Below, piece by piece: positions 8,176-16,767 of a DNA stretch of 64,000 nt; the stretch's first letter is position 1; the number at the start of each line of letters is the position of its first letter. The stretch comes from Streptomyces lincolnensis. Its GTDB lineage: Bacteria > Actinomycetota > Actinomycetes > Streptomycetales > Streptomycetaceae. The stretch is from the NCBI RefSeq assembly GCF_021173675.1, contig NZ_JAIHON010000002.1:62001-126000 (forward strand). Reading direction: 5' to 3'. The notes under the pieces are model-generated. The model made no database searches. It was not told the DNA's origin and saw only the letters and a list, made by a program, of their open reading frames with translations. The position numbers and the translations under genes were made by a program.

Positions 8176-9003
8176 GTGGCTACGTCCGACAGCGCGGACC
8201 AGACTCCTGACGTACCCGGCGCCCGTCGCAACGCCTCGTCGTCCCTGCGTCGAGCGCTGAGCATCCTGATGTACCTCGCCCAGGACGACGCCCACCCGCA
8301 CGGCACCTCGCTCACCGACCTCGCCACCGGGCTCGCGATGAGCAAGAGCACCGTGCTGCGGCTTGTCGGCCCGCTACGGGAGGAGCGGTTGGTCGACCAG
8401 GACCCGGAGAGCGGCCATTACCGGCTCGGACCGCAGAACGCCCTGCTCGGTCAGCTCTACCTGGAGCGGCTCGACATCCGGCGCACGGCCTCGCCCCTGC
8501 TGCACCAGCTCGCCCAGGACGTGCGCGAGGCGGTGCACCTGGTCAGCTTCGATCCCCCCGAGATCATCTACATCGACAAGGTCGAGAGCGCTCAGGCGGT
8601 CCGCATGCACTCCCGGGTCGGCGGCCGTCAGCCGGCCTACTGCACGGCCACCGGCAAGGCCTTCCTCGCCCATGCCGGGGACGACGTCCTCGGCAGGGTG
8701 ACGGCGGCGGGCATGCCCGCCCGCACGCCGGCGACCATCACCTCCCCCGAGGAACTGCGCGCCGAACTCGCCCGCATCCGTGAGCGCGGCTACGCCATCG
8801 ACGACGTGGAGAACGAACTCGACATCCGCTGTGTGGCCGCGCCGGTCTTCGACCACGGCGGGAGTGTCGTCACGGCGGTCAGCATCTCCGGCCCGGCCTC
8901 CCGCGTGACGCACGACCGCCTCGCGGAGATCGGACGGCGGGTGACGGAGACGGCGCAGGCCCTCACCGACCGCCTGGGAGGAGTCGTGCCGACGGCGCGG
9001 TGA
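8176..9003 (+). CDS. IclR-family transcriptional regulator
   Basis: GTG 8176 has GGGAGGAA 6 nt upstream, giving 275 aa. The N-terminal winged helix is at about residues 22-85 (SLRRALSILMYL, then LTDLATGLAMSKSTVLRLV as the recognition region). The C-terminal IclR effector-binding domain is at about 95-265 (YIDKVESAQAVRMHSRVGG, YCTATGKAFLAH, GYAIDDVENELDIRCVAAPV). These are canonical family blocks. It is divergent from the ABC-kinase operon and probably controls it in response to the imported ligand or its catabolite. Confidence 0.93.
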   Translation: MATSDSADQTPDVPGARRNASSSLRRALSILMYLAQDDAHPHGTSLTDLATGLAMSKSTVLRLVGPLREERLVDQDPESGHYRLGPQNALLGQLYLERLDIRRTASPLLHQLAQDVREAVHLVSFDPPEIIYIDKVESAQAVRMHSRVGGRQPAYCTATGKAFLAHAGDDVLGRVTAAGMPARTPATITSPEELRAELARIRERGYAIDDVENELDIRCVAAPVFDHGGSVVTAVSISGPASRVTHDRLAEIGRRVTETAQALTDRLGGVVPTAR

Positions 9004-9081
9004 CACCGTCATCGGCCATCGGTTCTCGGCCGTCGGTCATCGGTCCGACACCGGTCCGTGTGGACGTATCGAGAGCGCCGC

Positions 9082-9657
9082 CTACTGTGCCGCTGCGGGG
9101 TTTTCGTTCCTGGAGGCGTGGAAGCGCGCCTTCTTCTGGCGGTTCCCGCATGTGTTCATGTCGCACCATCTGCGGGTGCGGCTTCGGCTGGTGTCGAAGA
9201 AGGCGGCTCGGCAGGTCGGTGATGCGCACAGGGCCAGTCGTCCGTCCCGTTCGCCCGCGATGACGCTGATCGCGTCGGCGGCGATCACGCCCAGGGCATC
9301 CTCCACGGGGGAGGCCGGGCTCAGGCGCCACTGCCGGGTGCCCTCGGGTGTCAGGACGGCCGCGGCCCGACCCTCAGTGCTGCGGTCGTTGATGACCTGG
9401 ACGGCGGCTGCCGGGAGCGGGTCCTGGCGCGCGGCCGCCGTCGCGGCGGCGTGAATCGACTCCCTCAGCTCCCAGGCCCGTTCGAGCTGGGCGGTGGTGC
9501 AGGACTCCACGGCGAGGCCACTGACCGTCAGCCAGTCGACGAGCCGGTGCGGCGTGGGGATGCGCTCCACGGTGTCGCCGTGACGCTCCGACAGCGTCCC
9601 CGTGAAGCTGGTCGCCAGCACCTTGCCGAGGCGGAAGTCAGGGAACTGAGCACGCAT
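9082..9657 (-). CDS. CGNR zinc-finger / ABATE-domain regulator
   Basis: A 191-aa protein. An N-terminal ABATE-type stress-sensing domain (about 1-135, with TPHRLVDWL and RELRESIHAAA-like helices) is followed by a C-terminal CGNR zinc finger: LCASPTCRAAFFDTSRSR, then RWCDMNTCGNRQKKARF. The metal-binding Cys pairs and the CGNR signature are intact. Such proteins are actinobacterial transcription regulators, often autoregulated. The ATG at 9657 is 6 nt from a TATGGT box and has no ribosome site, so the transcript is probably leaderless. It is divergent from the epoxide hydrolase gene. Confidence 0.9.
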   Translation of the reverse strand: MRAQFPDFRLGKVLATSFTGTLSERHGDTVERIPTPHRLVDWLTVSGLAVESCTTAQLERAWELRESIHAAATAAARQDPLPAAAVQVINDRSTEGRAAAVLTPEGTRQWRLSPASPVEDALGVIAADAISVIAGERDGRLALCASPTCRAAFFDTSRSRTRRWCDMNTCGNRQKKARFHASRNENPAAAQ

Positions 9658-9658
9658 G

Positions 9659-9718
9659 GAACCACCATAGCCGGTTGCACCCCGCCATCGAGACCTGTTA
9701 GAACCGTCATAGCCGGTT
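9659..9718. promoter_or_regulatory. Repeated operator and leaderless promoter between CGNR regulator and epoxide hydrolase
   Basis: Two 18-bp copies, GAACCACCATAGCCGGTT (9659-9676) and GAACCGTCATAGCCGGTT (9701-9718), are 42 bp apart, four helical turns. Each carries an internal dyad GAACC/GGTT(C). On the minus strand the first copy contains the -10 box TATGGT (9669-9664), 6 nt before the ATG at 9657. A protein bound here would block that promoter directly. Confidence 0.65.
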
Positions 9719-9850
9719 CCGACGGGCGTCGGGCCGGTTCCGTCGATGACCGGGAGGTCTCATGTCCACACGCTGGTGCGTCACCGACACCGCGGTCGCC
9801 GTCGATCCCGGCGCTGCCATCACCTCGGCCCACCGCGAAGGAGGCGTCTG

Positions 9851-11017
9851 ATGAGCCGTCGGACCGGCGACGTGCAGGCGTTCGAGACCCCCGCTGCCGA
9901 CCCCGACCTCGCCGACCTGCGCGCGCGACTGGCCGCGGCACGGCTGCCGGAGGCCGAGACGGTCCGCCGCGCCGCGCCCGACCCGCGCCGCTGGGATCAG
10001 GGCGTCCCCCTCGTCGACCTCGTCGATGTCGTGGACTACTGGCGCACCGGGTACGACTGGCGGTCGTTCGCGGCACGCCTCGACCAGATCGGCCAGTTCC
10101 GTACGACCATCGACGGTCTGGGAATCCATTTCCTGCACCGCCGGTCCACCCGGGCGGACGCCACCCCTCTGCTCCTGACGCACGGATGGCCGGGCAGCAT
10201 CGCCGAGTTCACCCATGTCATGGACGACCTGGCGGATCCGGAGAGCGCGGACGCACCGGCGTTCCACGTCGTGGCCCCGTCGCTGCCGGGCTTCGGTTAC
10301 AGCGACAAGCCGGCCACCACCGGGTGGGGAACCGAGAAGATCGCCGCCACCTGGGTGGAACTGATGGAAAGGCTCGGCTACAGCAGGTTTGTGGCCCACG
10401 GCGGCGACTGGGGAGGCGTGATCACCACCATCCTCGGCGGCCGGTTCCCGCAGCAGGTGCTCGGCATCCACACGACGACCGCACAGGCACCGCCCGGGCT
10501 GACCACGGACGGGCTGACCTCGGCCGAGCGTGAATGGACCGAGGAGACCCGCGACTTCTGGCTCCACCGCGCGGCGTACGCGAAGCAGCAGGCGACCCGG
10601 CCGCAGACCATCGGCTACTCGCTCGTCGACTCACCGGTGGGTCTTCTCGCCTGGATTCTCGACAAGTTCGCGGAGTGGACGGACACCGAGGACAGCCCGT
10701 TCGAGAGGCTCTCCCGAGACAAGGTCCTCGACAACGTCACCCTGTACTGGCTGACACGGACCGGCGCGTCGGCGGCCCGCATCTACTACGAAAGCCACAA
10801 CTCGCTCGACCCCGGCCTTCGGGCCGACGTCCCGTCGGCCATCAGCGTGTATCCCCGCGACATCGAGAAGTGTCCGCGCCCCTGGGCCGAGGAGCGGTTC
10901 CGGCGGATCGTCCGATGGAGCTCGCCCGAGACCGGGGGACACTTCCCGTCGCTGGAGGTTCCCGAGTACTTCGTCAGGGATCTGCGGGAAGGCCTCGCGG
11001 CGGTGCTGGCCGCCTAG
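9851..11017 (+). CDS. Epoxide hydrolase, EHN-domain alpha/beta hydrolase
   Basis: A 388-aa protein from ATG 9851 with AAGGAGG 6 nt upstream. The N-terminal epoxide-hydrolase-specific segment (about 1-110: LADLRARLAAARLPEAE, YWRTGYDWR) precedes the alpha/beta hydrolase core. That core has oxyanion-hole THGWPGS, nucleophile Asp in HGGDWGG and a C-terminal GGHFPSLEVPEYF segment carrying the base His. It is predicted to open epoxides with water via an Asp ester. The stop codon lies in CTAG, shared with the convergent permease stop. It may belong to the CGNR regulon, judging by the repeated operator upstream. Confidence 0.9.
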   Translation: MSRRTGDVQAFETPAADPDLADLRARLAAARLPEAETVRRAAPDPRRWDQGVPLVDLVDVVDYWRTGYDWRSFAARLDQIGQFRTTIDGLGIHFLHRRSTRADATPLLLTHGWPGSIAEFTHVMDDLADPESADAPAFHVVAPSLPGFGYSDKPATTGWGTEKIAATWVELMERLGYSRFVAHGGDWGGVITTILGGRFPQQVLGIHTTTAQAPPGLTTDGLTSAEREWTEETRDFWLHRAAYAKQQATRPQTIGYSLVDSPVGLLAWILDKFAEWTDTEDSPFERLSRDKVLDNVTLYWLTRTGASAARIYYESHNSLDPGLRADVPSAISVYPRDIEKCPRPWAEERFRRIVRWSSPETGGHFPSLEVPEYFVRDLREGLAAVLAA

Positions 11018-12444
11018 TACGGCGCCTTCCGGTCCGGATCGGCTCCCTCGGAGGCCGCGGCACCGCGCCGCGTGTACCAGGTGAGGGCCCACAGGACGAG
11101 GCCGATCAGCAGCAGGACGCCGGCGATGCGGTACTGGTCGCCGGGACGGCCGGAGGACCAGGGCAGGACCAGGTAGAGACAGGTCACCGCGCCCACGACG
11201 GGCAGGACCCGGCCGGCCCGGAAGTGCTCCACGTCCACCACGTCCTTGCGCAGCACGAGCACCGACACGTTGACGACCGCGAAGACCGTGAGCAGGAGCA
11301 GTGACGTCGTCCCGCCCAGCAGCGCCACCACGGGGCTGTCGGGGCTCAGGGAGACGTAGGTGATCAGACCGAACGCGACGCAGGTGGTGAACACGATCGC
11401 CGCCGTCGGGGTGCGGCGTACGGCGTGCACCGTGGACAGGAACGGCGGCAGTACGCCCTGCTTGCCCATCCCGTACAGCAGCCGGCTGGCCATCATCATG
11501 TTGATCAGCGCGGAGTTCGCGACGGCGAACATCGAGATGAACGGCAGCAGGTCGGAGATCGGGAAGTCGGGCGCGGCGGTCTGCACCACCGTGGCCAACG
11601 GGGTCTCGCTGTCGGCGAGTCGGCCGACCGGGACCACCGCCACGGCACAGATGGACACCAGCACGTAGATCAGTCCCGTGATGCCGAGGCCGGTGAACAT
11701 CATGCGGGGGAAGATCCGGGCCGGATCCCTGGTCTCCTCCGCCATGTTGACCGAGTCCTCGAAGCCGACCATGGCGAAGAAGGCCAGCGAGGTCGCGGTG
11801 CTCACCGCCAGGAAGACGTTCTTGTCGGAGGCGGTCTCGAAGGCGACGACCCGGGAGAAGTCGGCGTCCCCGCCCGCGATGAACCAGCCGCTGATCAGGA
11901 TGACGAGGAGCAGACCGCTCAGCTCCACCGTGGTCAGCAGCACATTGACCTTGAGGCTCTCCGCCACACCCCGGAGGTTGACCAGCAGCACCAGGGTCAT
12001 GAAACCCAGGGCGATCAGCAGGATGACGCCGTTGCCGACGTCGAGATCGAAGCCGGTGGCCAGGTTCGCGGCGAAGGCCCGCGAGGCCGCCGACGCGGAG
12101 GTGATGCCCGAGCACATCACGGCGAAGCACACCAGGAAGGTCAGGAAGTGCTTGCCGAACGCCTTGTGCGTGTACAGCGCGGCGCCCGCGGCCTGCGGGT
12201 ACTTGGTGACCAGCTCCAGATACGAACAGGCGGTCACCAGAGCGACCGCGAAGGCGATCAGGAACGGCAGCCACGCCGCGCCCCCGACCTCTCCGGCGAC
12301 CTGTCCGGTCAGCGCGTAGACGCCGGTTCCGAGGATGTCGCCGACGATGAACAGCAACAACAGGCCCGGCCCCATCACCCGCTTCAGCTCGGGCTGGTCA
12401 CCGCCGGTGGTCGCGGTCGGACTCGATGAACTCGTAGGGGACAT
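11014..12444 (-). CDS. APC-superfamily amino acid permease
   Basis: A 476-aa membrane protein from ATG 12444 with AAGGA 7 nt upstream. About 12 helices are visible. The first helix carries FIVGDILGTGVYALTG, the glycine-rich substrate-binding break of APC transporters, and AFFAMVGFEDSVNMAEETRDP matches the conserved helix 6-7 region. It is likely a proton-coupled amino acid or polyamine importer. The C-terminus ends KAPY, and its TAG lies in the same CTAG palindrome as the stop of the convergent gene, so the two frames overlap by 4 nt with no room for a terminator. Confidence 0.92.
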   Translation of the reverse strand: MSPTSSSSPTATTGGDQPELKRVMGPGLLLLFIVGDILGTGVYALTGQVAGEVGGAAWLPFLIAFAVALVTACSYLELVTKYPQAAGAALYTHKAFGKHFLTFLVCFAVMCSGITSASAASRAFAANLATGFDLDVGNGVILLIALGFMTLVLLVNLRGVAESLKVNVLLTTVELSGLLLVILISGWFIAGGDADFSRVVAFETASDKNVFLAVSTATSLAFFAMVGFEDSVNMAEETRDPARIFPRMMFTGLGITGLIYVLVSICAVAVVPVGRLADSETPLATVVQTAAPDFPISDLLPFISMFAVANSALINMMMASRLLYGMGKQGVLPPFLSTVHAVRRTPTAAIVFTTCVAFGLITYVSLSPDSPVVALLGGTTSLLLLTVFAVVNVSVLVLRKDVVDVEHFRAGRVLPVVGAVTCLYLVLPWSSGRPGDQYRIAGVLLLIGLVLWALTWYTRRGAAASEGADPDRKAPY

Positions 12445-12544
12445 GGCTGATCCTTGTCGTCGTCGCCGGCTGTTCACCTGCGTCGCGCGAGCGCTGCGCC
12501 TCGGTCGGCATACCCGGCACGGCCGCCGCGATACCCTCCGTCAC

Positions 12545-12691
12545 TCAAACGGTGAGCAGGTTGATACCAAGGCCCAACAGTGCCGCGACCGCGCCGACTT
12601 CGACGCCGCACGGGACAACGGCCCACAGGACAACGTCAGACAGGGAAACGCCGCACAGGACACGTGGGCGCGGGATCGAGGAGTCGCTCAT
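12545..12691 (-). CDS. Possible small hydrophobic protein after tetR
   Basis: A 48-codon frame from ATG 12691, 5 nt after the tetR stop, reads MSDSSIPRPR and then about 36 mostly hydrophobic residues ending GLGINLLTV. The length and hydrophobicity would fit one or two short membrane segments, but no family is recognised and there is no clear ribosome site. It could equally be a remnant or a chance frame. The other 12445-12544 bases show no feature. Confidence 0.3.
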   Translation of the reverse strand: MSDSSIPRPRVLCGVSLSDVVLWAVVPCGVEVGAVAALLGLGINLLTV

Positions 12692-12696
12692 CGGGG

Positions 12697-13272
12697 TCAC
12701 CCGGCGTCCCCGCCCGTCGTCACCGCCTTGAGGTCCGCCAGCGACTCCCGCATCACCTGCGCCATCGGCCGCTCCTCGGCCGCCGTGACCCAGCGCTCGA
12801 ACCCCACCTTGAACACGGCGATCCCCGCCTCGGCGGTCAGGCTCGCGGTCGACTCGGCGATCCCGCGCCGGTGCAGCGCCGCCGCGAGCGCGGCCGAGAG
12901 GGAGGCGAGTTTGATCAGCTCGCGCTCGTGGAGTTCCGCGTTCGTCAGGACGACGGCCTGGCGCCGCCGGGCGAACTCCCGGCGGTCGGCGAACATCGCG
13001 GAGGCCGCGTCGAGCCCCGCCGCCACCGCGTCGATGGGCGCCGCGGACTTTGGAGCCGCGGCGACCGCGTCCACGATCAGGTTCTGCAGCGCGTGGGAGC
13101 CGTCGAACAGCACCTCCCGCTTGTCGGCGTAGTGCCGGAAGAAGGTCCGCTCGGTCAGGCCGGCCCGCCTGGCGATCTCCGCCACCGTCGTCTGCTCGTA
13201 GCCGCGTTCGCTGTAGAGCTCCAGCGCCGCCGCCGCCAGCCGTTCGCGCGCGTTCGGCTCCCATCTGCCCAT
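12697..13272 (-). CDS. TetR-family repressor, leaderless
   Basis: 191 aa. The N-terminal TetR helix-turn-helix (about 8-55) reads RERLAAAALELYSERGYEQT, then VAEIARRAGLTERTFFRHYADK. A helical ligand domain follows (about 70-180). ATG 13272 lies 7 nt after TAGGAT (13285-13280) with no ribosome site, so it is probably translated from a leaderless mRNA. It is divergent from the epimerase gene, and the shared promoter carries two dyads that fit TetR binding. Confidence 0.92.
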   Translation of the reverse strand: MGRWEPNARERLAAAALELYSERGYEQTTVAEIARRAGLTERTFFRHYADKREVLFDGSHALQNLIVDAVAAAPKSAAPIDAVAAGLDAASAMFADRREFARRRQAVVLTNAELHERELIKLASLSAALAAALHRRGIAESTASLTAEAGIAVFKVGFERWVTAAEERPMAQVMRESLADLKAVTTGGDAG

Positions 13273-13279
13273 GCGGCAG

Positions 13280-13352
13280 ATCCTACGTGATGACAGGGGC
13301 TGACATCAGAGTCTCCTGGGTGTTAGCGTCGATGTCAGTCACTGACATCGAC
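13280..13352. promoter_or_regulatory. Divergent TetR/epimerase promoter with two dyad operators
   Basis: A perfect palindrome at 13328-13352 has 12-bp arms GTCGATGTCAGT / ACTGACATCGAC around one C. A second dyad GATGACAG-GGG-CTGACATC lies at 13289-13307 (7 of 8 positions paired). For the plus strand, CTGACA (13300-13305), 18 bp and TAGCGT (13324-13329) form a plausible promoter overlapping both dyads. For the minus strand the -10 is TAGGAT (13285-13280). Joint repression of both genes is expected. Confidence 0.72.
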
Positions 13353-13369
13353 AGGTTTGGAGCTCTCCC

Positions 13370-14278
13370 ATGCGCATCTTCGTGACCGGGGCATCCGGCT
13401 GGATCGGTTCCGCCCTCGTTCCCGAACTCCTCGACGCGGGCCACGAGGTCGTGGGTCTCGCCCGCTCCGACGCCTCCGCCGCCGCCCTCACCGCCGCCGG
13501 GGCGGAGGTGGTGCGCGGCACCGTCGACGACCTCGACGTCCTCGGCACCACCGCCGCCGCGTCGGACGGAGTCGTCCACCTCGCCTTCAAGCACGACATC
13601 GCCTTCAGCGGCGATTTCCGGGGCGCCGCCGAGGCCGACCGCCGTGCCGCCGACACCCTCGGCGACGCCCTGGCCGGTACCGACCGCCCCTTCGTCCTCG
13701 CGTCCGGCTTCGCGGGCCTCGACCAGGGCCGGGTGTCGACCGAACGGGACATGCCGACCACCAACGACTCGCCGACAACCATCCGCGCCGTGACCGCCAG
13801 GTCCGTACTGGACCTCGCCGCGCGCGGTGTGCGCTCATCCGTGGTCCGGCTGTCCGCGACCTGCCACGGCGAGGGCGACCACGGGTTCATGGCGACACTC
13901 GTGGCCATAGCCCGCGCCAAGGGCGTCTCCGGATACCTGGGCGACGGCGCCAACCGCTGGCCGGCCGTCCACCGGCTCGACGCCGCACGGCTGTTCCGCC
14001 TGACGGTCGAGAAGGCCCCCGCGGGATCGGTGCTGCACGGTGTCGCGGAGGAAGGCATCGCCCTGCGTGACGTGGCCGAGGTGATCGGCCGTCACCTCGA
14101 TGTGCCGGTGGTGGCCGTGGCCCCCGAGGACGCGGCCGAACACTTCGGCTGGCTGGGCGACTTCCTCGGACTCGACATCCCCGCGTCGAGTGCCCTGACC
14201 CGCGACCTGCTCGGCTGGTGGCCGAGCCGTCCCGGCCTCCTCGAAGACCTCGACAAGGGTCACTACTTCGGCAGGTGA
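13370..14278 (+). CDS. NAD(P)-dependent epimerase/dehydratase, extended/atypical SDR
   Basis: 302 aa from ATG 13370 with TTTGGAG about 8 nt upstream. A Rossmann motif GASGWIGSALVPELL sits at the extreme N-terminus (residues 6-20), typical of NAD-dependent epimerases. Further blocks: LARSDASAAAL, VVHLAFKHDIAF, VVRLSATCHGEGD and WPAVHRLDAARLFRL. The canonical YxxxK is not obvious; the region TTIRAVTARSVLDLA replaces it, as in atypical SDRs. The substrate is unknown. Control is probably by the divergent TetR. Confidence 0.87.
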   Translation: MRIFVTGASGWIGSALVPELLDAGHEVVGLARSDASAAALTAAGAEVVRGTVDDLDVLGTTAAASDGVVHLAFKHDIAFSGDFRGAAEADRRAADTLGDALAGTDRPFVLASGFAGLDQGRVSTERDMPTTNDSPTTIRAVTARSVLDLAARGVRSSVVRLSATCHGEGDHGFMATLVAIARAKGVSGYLGDGANRWPAVHRLDAARLFRLTVEKAPAGSVLHGVAEEGIALRDVAEVIGRHLDVPVVAVAPEDAAEHFGWLGDFLGLDIPASSALTRDLLGWWPSRPGLLEDLDKGHYFGR

Positions 14279-14307
14279 GCGTGAGCGGACGCGGCGCTCA
14301 GCGCCCG

Positions 14308-16650
14308 TCAGGCGCCCGGCAGCCCCCACCGCGGCGCGTCCTGATTCGGGCGTACCGGTGCGACCGTCAGGTCCGGTCGATCACCCTCGGCGGTGATGAG
14401 AACCGACTCACCCCTGCGCAGGGCGACCCGGATCGTGCCGTCGCCGTCGTCGGAGTACCGCAGCGGACGACCGCGAGCGTCCCGTACGTCGACCGGCCCC
14501 GCGATCCCATGCCGTACCGCACAGGGAGCCCCGGCCTCGCTGACCAGCCGCACCCAGCGCGTGGTGCCGTCCTGGCGGCGCGCGCCGAGCAGGAAGGCGC
14601 CCTGCGTGCGGAAGTCGTGCACGACCAGGTCCTTCCAGGCGGCGGGCAGCGCGGGAAACACCCGGATGACGCCGCCCCAGGACTGGCACACCATGTCGTG
14701 CAGTGACTGGGCCGCCGACAGAGGCGTCTCGATGACCGGCCCCGACTCCTGGTACATGGTGTTGGGCCGGACGAAGCGGCTCATCAGCTCACCGAGATAC
14801 CGCAGCGCGTCCTCCCCCTTGCCCAACAGCGCCGACATCGAGGCGGCACCCGTGAACGTGTAGCCCTGGAGGGCGCCCTCGAAACCCACCCAGTGCGCCA
14901 ACGACCGCTCGATCAGGGCACGTTCGTCGGGCGTGCGGCCCGTCACCTCGTACAGCGGGTACACCGCGAGCAGGTGGGAGTAGTGGCGGTGCGACTTCGC
15001 GAAGGGGATGTCCGCGCCGATCATGAACCCGTTCGCGTCCGTCGGATACGGCACCCGCTTCGCCAGCACCTCGCGCCAGCGGGGCACCAACGGAGCGTCG
15101 ACGCCCAGGAGGTCGGCGGATTCCAGGAGGGTGCGGCAGCCCCAGGTCAGCAGCATCAGGTCGTAGTTGCAGTCGCGCGAGTTGCCGCCGTACTCGGGGG
15201 AGAAGGTGGCGGGCAGGTGCAGCTTGCCGTCCGGGCCGGGTTCGAGGAAATGGAGGTAGTAGGTGATCGCTCTGCGGAGGAGGGGATGGAGGACGTCGCG
15301 GAGGACCGACTCGTCCATCGTGTGGCGGTAGGTGAGCCAGACGTTGTGCAACGCCCAGGTCAGATTGCCGACTTCGGGGGTGGGCGGGTCCTGGCCGGGG
15401 ATGCCGACGCCGTAGCCCATGAGGGCACTGGCCGCGCCGTTGACCAGCCGGGCGTCGGTGGTGCGGGGGATGCCGAGGGAGTCGGAGCGGTACGGCGCCG
15501 GCGTCTCCTGGGTGAGGTTGTCCCGGAACTCGCTCAACGCCCGTGTGACCGCGTCGAGTTCGAGGTGGTTGGAGCCGTGGATGAGCCAGTACTCCAACTG
15601 CGCGTTCAGGTTCCACCAGGTGTTGGGCCACGGCGTGGGTTCCAGCCAGGGACCGTTCGTCGCCATCACCGGGGCGTCCCGGCGGGCGGCGGAGGCGGTC
15701 TTGTACAGCTGGATCCAGTAGAAGCGCTGGATACGGGCGTCGGGCAGGGACAGGAAGCTCTTGCGGTAGAAGGCGTGCCACCAGGCGCGGTGATCGACCG
15801 TGAGGGCCGGGTACGGCAGTCGGGCGGCGGCCCGGACCGCCTTGAGGGCCCGGCCGAGTGCCGTGGCCCTCGGGTGCGAGTGCGCGACGTGCACGTACAG
15901 CGTCCGTGTCCGCCCACTGCCCCGTTCCTGCCAGGCGGTGACGTGCTGTCCGCCCGCCAGCAGCGGCTGTACGGCGGCACTGACACCGTCGTGGTGGGCG
16001 ACCCGGGCGGGCGGGTTGCCCTCGTAGCCGTCCGGCAGGGGCTTGAACGCGGCCCGCGGACTGATCGCCTCCGCCGGGTGGAACACCCACCGGAAGTCGC
16101 GCTCGCCCGCGCTCGCCGTCACCTCCACGGCGAGGACGGAGCGGTCGTTGTGGACCAGGGCGCGCAGGGCCAGCGTGCCCTTCTCGGTGGTCAGCGTGCC
16201 GGTCAACTCGGCGTCTTGGAGGGACAGTCGCCAGTCGAGCCCGGTGATCGCGCCCACCGGCTCCAGCGTGAAGTGCCCGATCGGCAGCCGGGCCAGGCCG
16301 AAGAGTGAGCCGAACTCCGGGCGGTGGTCCTGCACTTCGGAGTGCTGGACGTTGAAGCGCACGGCCGTCGACGCGGCGCCCGGCTCGGCGTAGATCCCGG
16401 AACCGAGGAAGCCGTTGCCCAGGAAGGGGCCCTCGTACCAGGTCGTCGGCATCCGCTGCCAGACCAGGTCGGCGTCGTCGAGGACGGTCCGCCAGGGGTC
16501 GGCGGTCCGCGCGGTGTCGTCCGCGCGGTCGGCCGCGGCCGCCTGTGCGGGAGCGGCCGGGGCCAGGCCCGGAGTCAGGCCCTCGGTCAGGAGGGTGCCG
16601 CCCAGGGCGGATCCGGTGGCGAGGACGGTACGTCTGGACGGAGAGGACAC
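14308..16650 (-). CDS. Secreted GH95-like glycosidase (alpha-L-fucosidase family)
   Basis: 780 aa. The N-terminus SSPSRRTVLATGSALGGTLL is a twin-arginine-type signal, so export of a folded enzyme is likely. An N-terminal beta-sandwich (about 50-290) is followed by an (alpha/alpha)6 barrel (about 300-690) and a C-terminal beta domain. WWNLNAQLEYW matches the GH95 segment with the paired catalytic Asn residues (N-x-N). FSPEYGG and SWGGVIRVFPALPAAW are further family blocks. GH95 enzymes release alpha-1,2-fucose or alpha-galactose from plant xyloglucan or host glycans. It follows the PfkB gene on the same strand but has its own strong promoter. Confidence 0.82.
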   Translation of the reverse strand: MSSPSRRTVLATGSALGGTLLTEGLTPGLAPAAPAQAAAADRADDTARTADPWRTVLDDADLVWQRMPTTWYEGPFLGNGFLGSGIYAEPGAASTAVRFNVQHSEVQDHRPEFGSLFGLARLPIGHFTLEPVGAITGLDWRLSLQDAELTGTLTTEKGTLALRALVHNDRSVLAVEVTASAGERDFRWVFHPAEAISPRAAFKPLPDGYEGNPPARVAHHDGVSAAVQPLLAGGQHVTAWQERGSGRTRTLYVHVAHSHPRATALGRALKAVRAAARLPYPALTVDHRAWWHAFYRKSFLSLPDARIQRFYWIQLYKTASAARRDAPVMATNGPWLEPTPWPNTWWNLNAQLEYWLIHGSNHLELDAVTRALSEFRDNLTQETPAPYRSDSLGIPRTTDARLVNGAASALMGYGVGIPGQDPPTPEVGNLTWALHNVWLTYRHTMDESVLRDVLHPLLRRAITYYLHFLEPGPDGKLHLPATFSPEYGGNSRDCNYDLMLLTWGCRTLLESADLLGVDAPLVPRWREVLAKRVPYPTDANGFMIGADIPFAKSHRHYSHLLAVYPLYEVTGRTPDERALIERSLAHWVGFEGALQGYTFTGAASMSALLGKGEDALRYLGELMSRFVRPNTMYQESGPVIETPLSAAQSLHDMVCQSWGGVIRVFPALPAAWKDLVVHDFRTQGAFLLGARRQDGTTRWVRLVSEAGAPCAVRHGIAGPVDVRDARGRPLRYSDDGDGTIRVALRRGESVLITAEGDRPDLTVAPVRPNQDAPRWGLPGA

Positions 16651-16698
16651 GCGGCCTCCAGGCGGGCTCGGCGAATCATCGGAGCTATCCCGGCATGC

Positions 16699-16727
16699 AA
16701 CATAGAGATGGGGTTAGTGCGCGTCAA
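16699..16727 (-). promoter_or_regulatory. Strong HrdB-like promoter of the GH95 gene
   Basis: On the minus strand TTGACG (16727-16722), 17 bp, TATGTT (16704-16699). Transcription would start near 16692, about 40 nt before ATG 16650. Flanking CTATCCC (16685-16691) and GGGATAG (16734-16740) form a 7-bp inverted repeat around the promoter, a possible repressor site. Confidence 0.6.
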
Positions 16728-16767
16728 TGGAACGGGATAGATCCGATGTGTGGAGGGGGTGATGGCG

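Noticed and set aside
14293..14305. GGCGCTCAGCGCC near the epimerase stop considered as terminator
   Set aside because: The palindrome allows only a 4-bp stem with a usable loop; too weak to claim.
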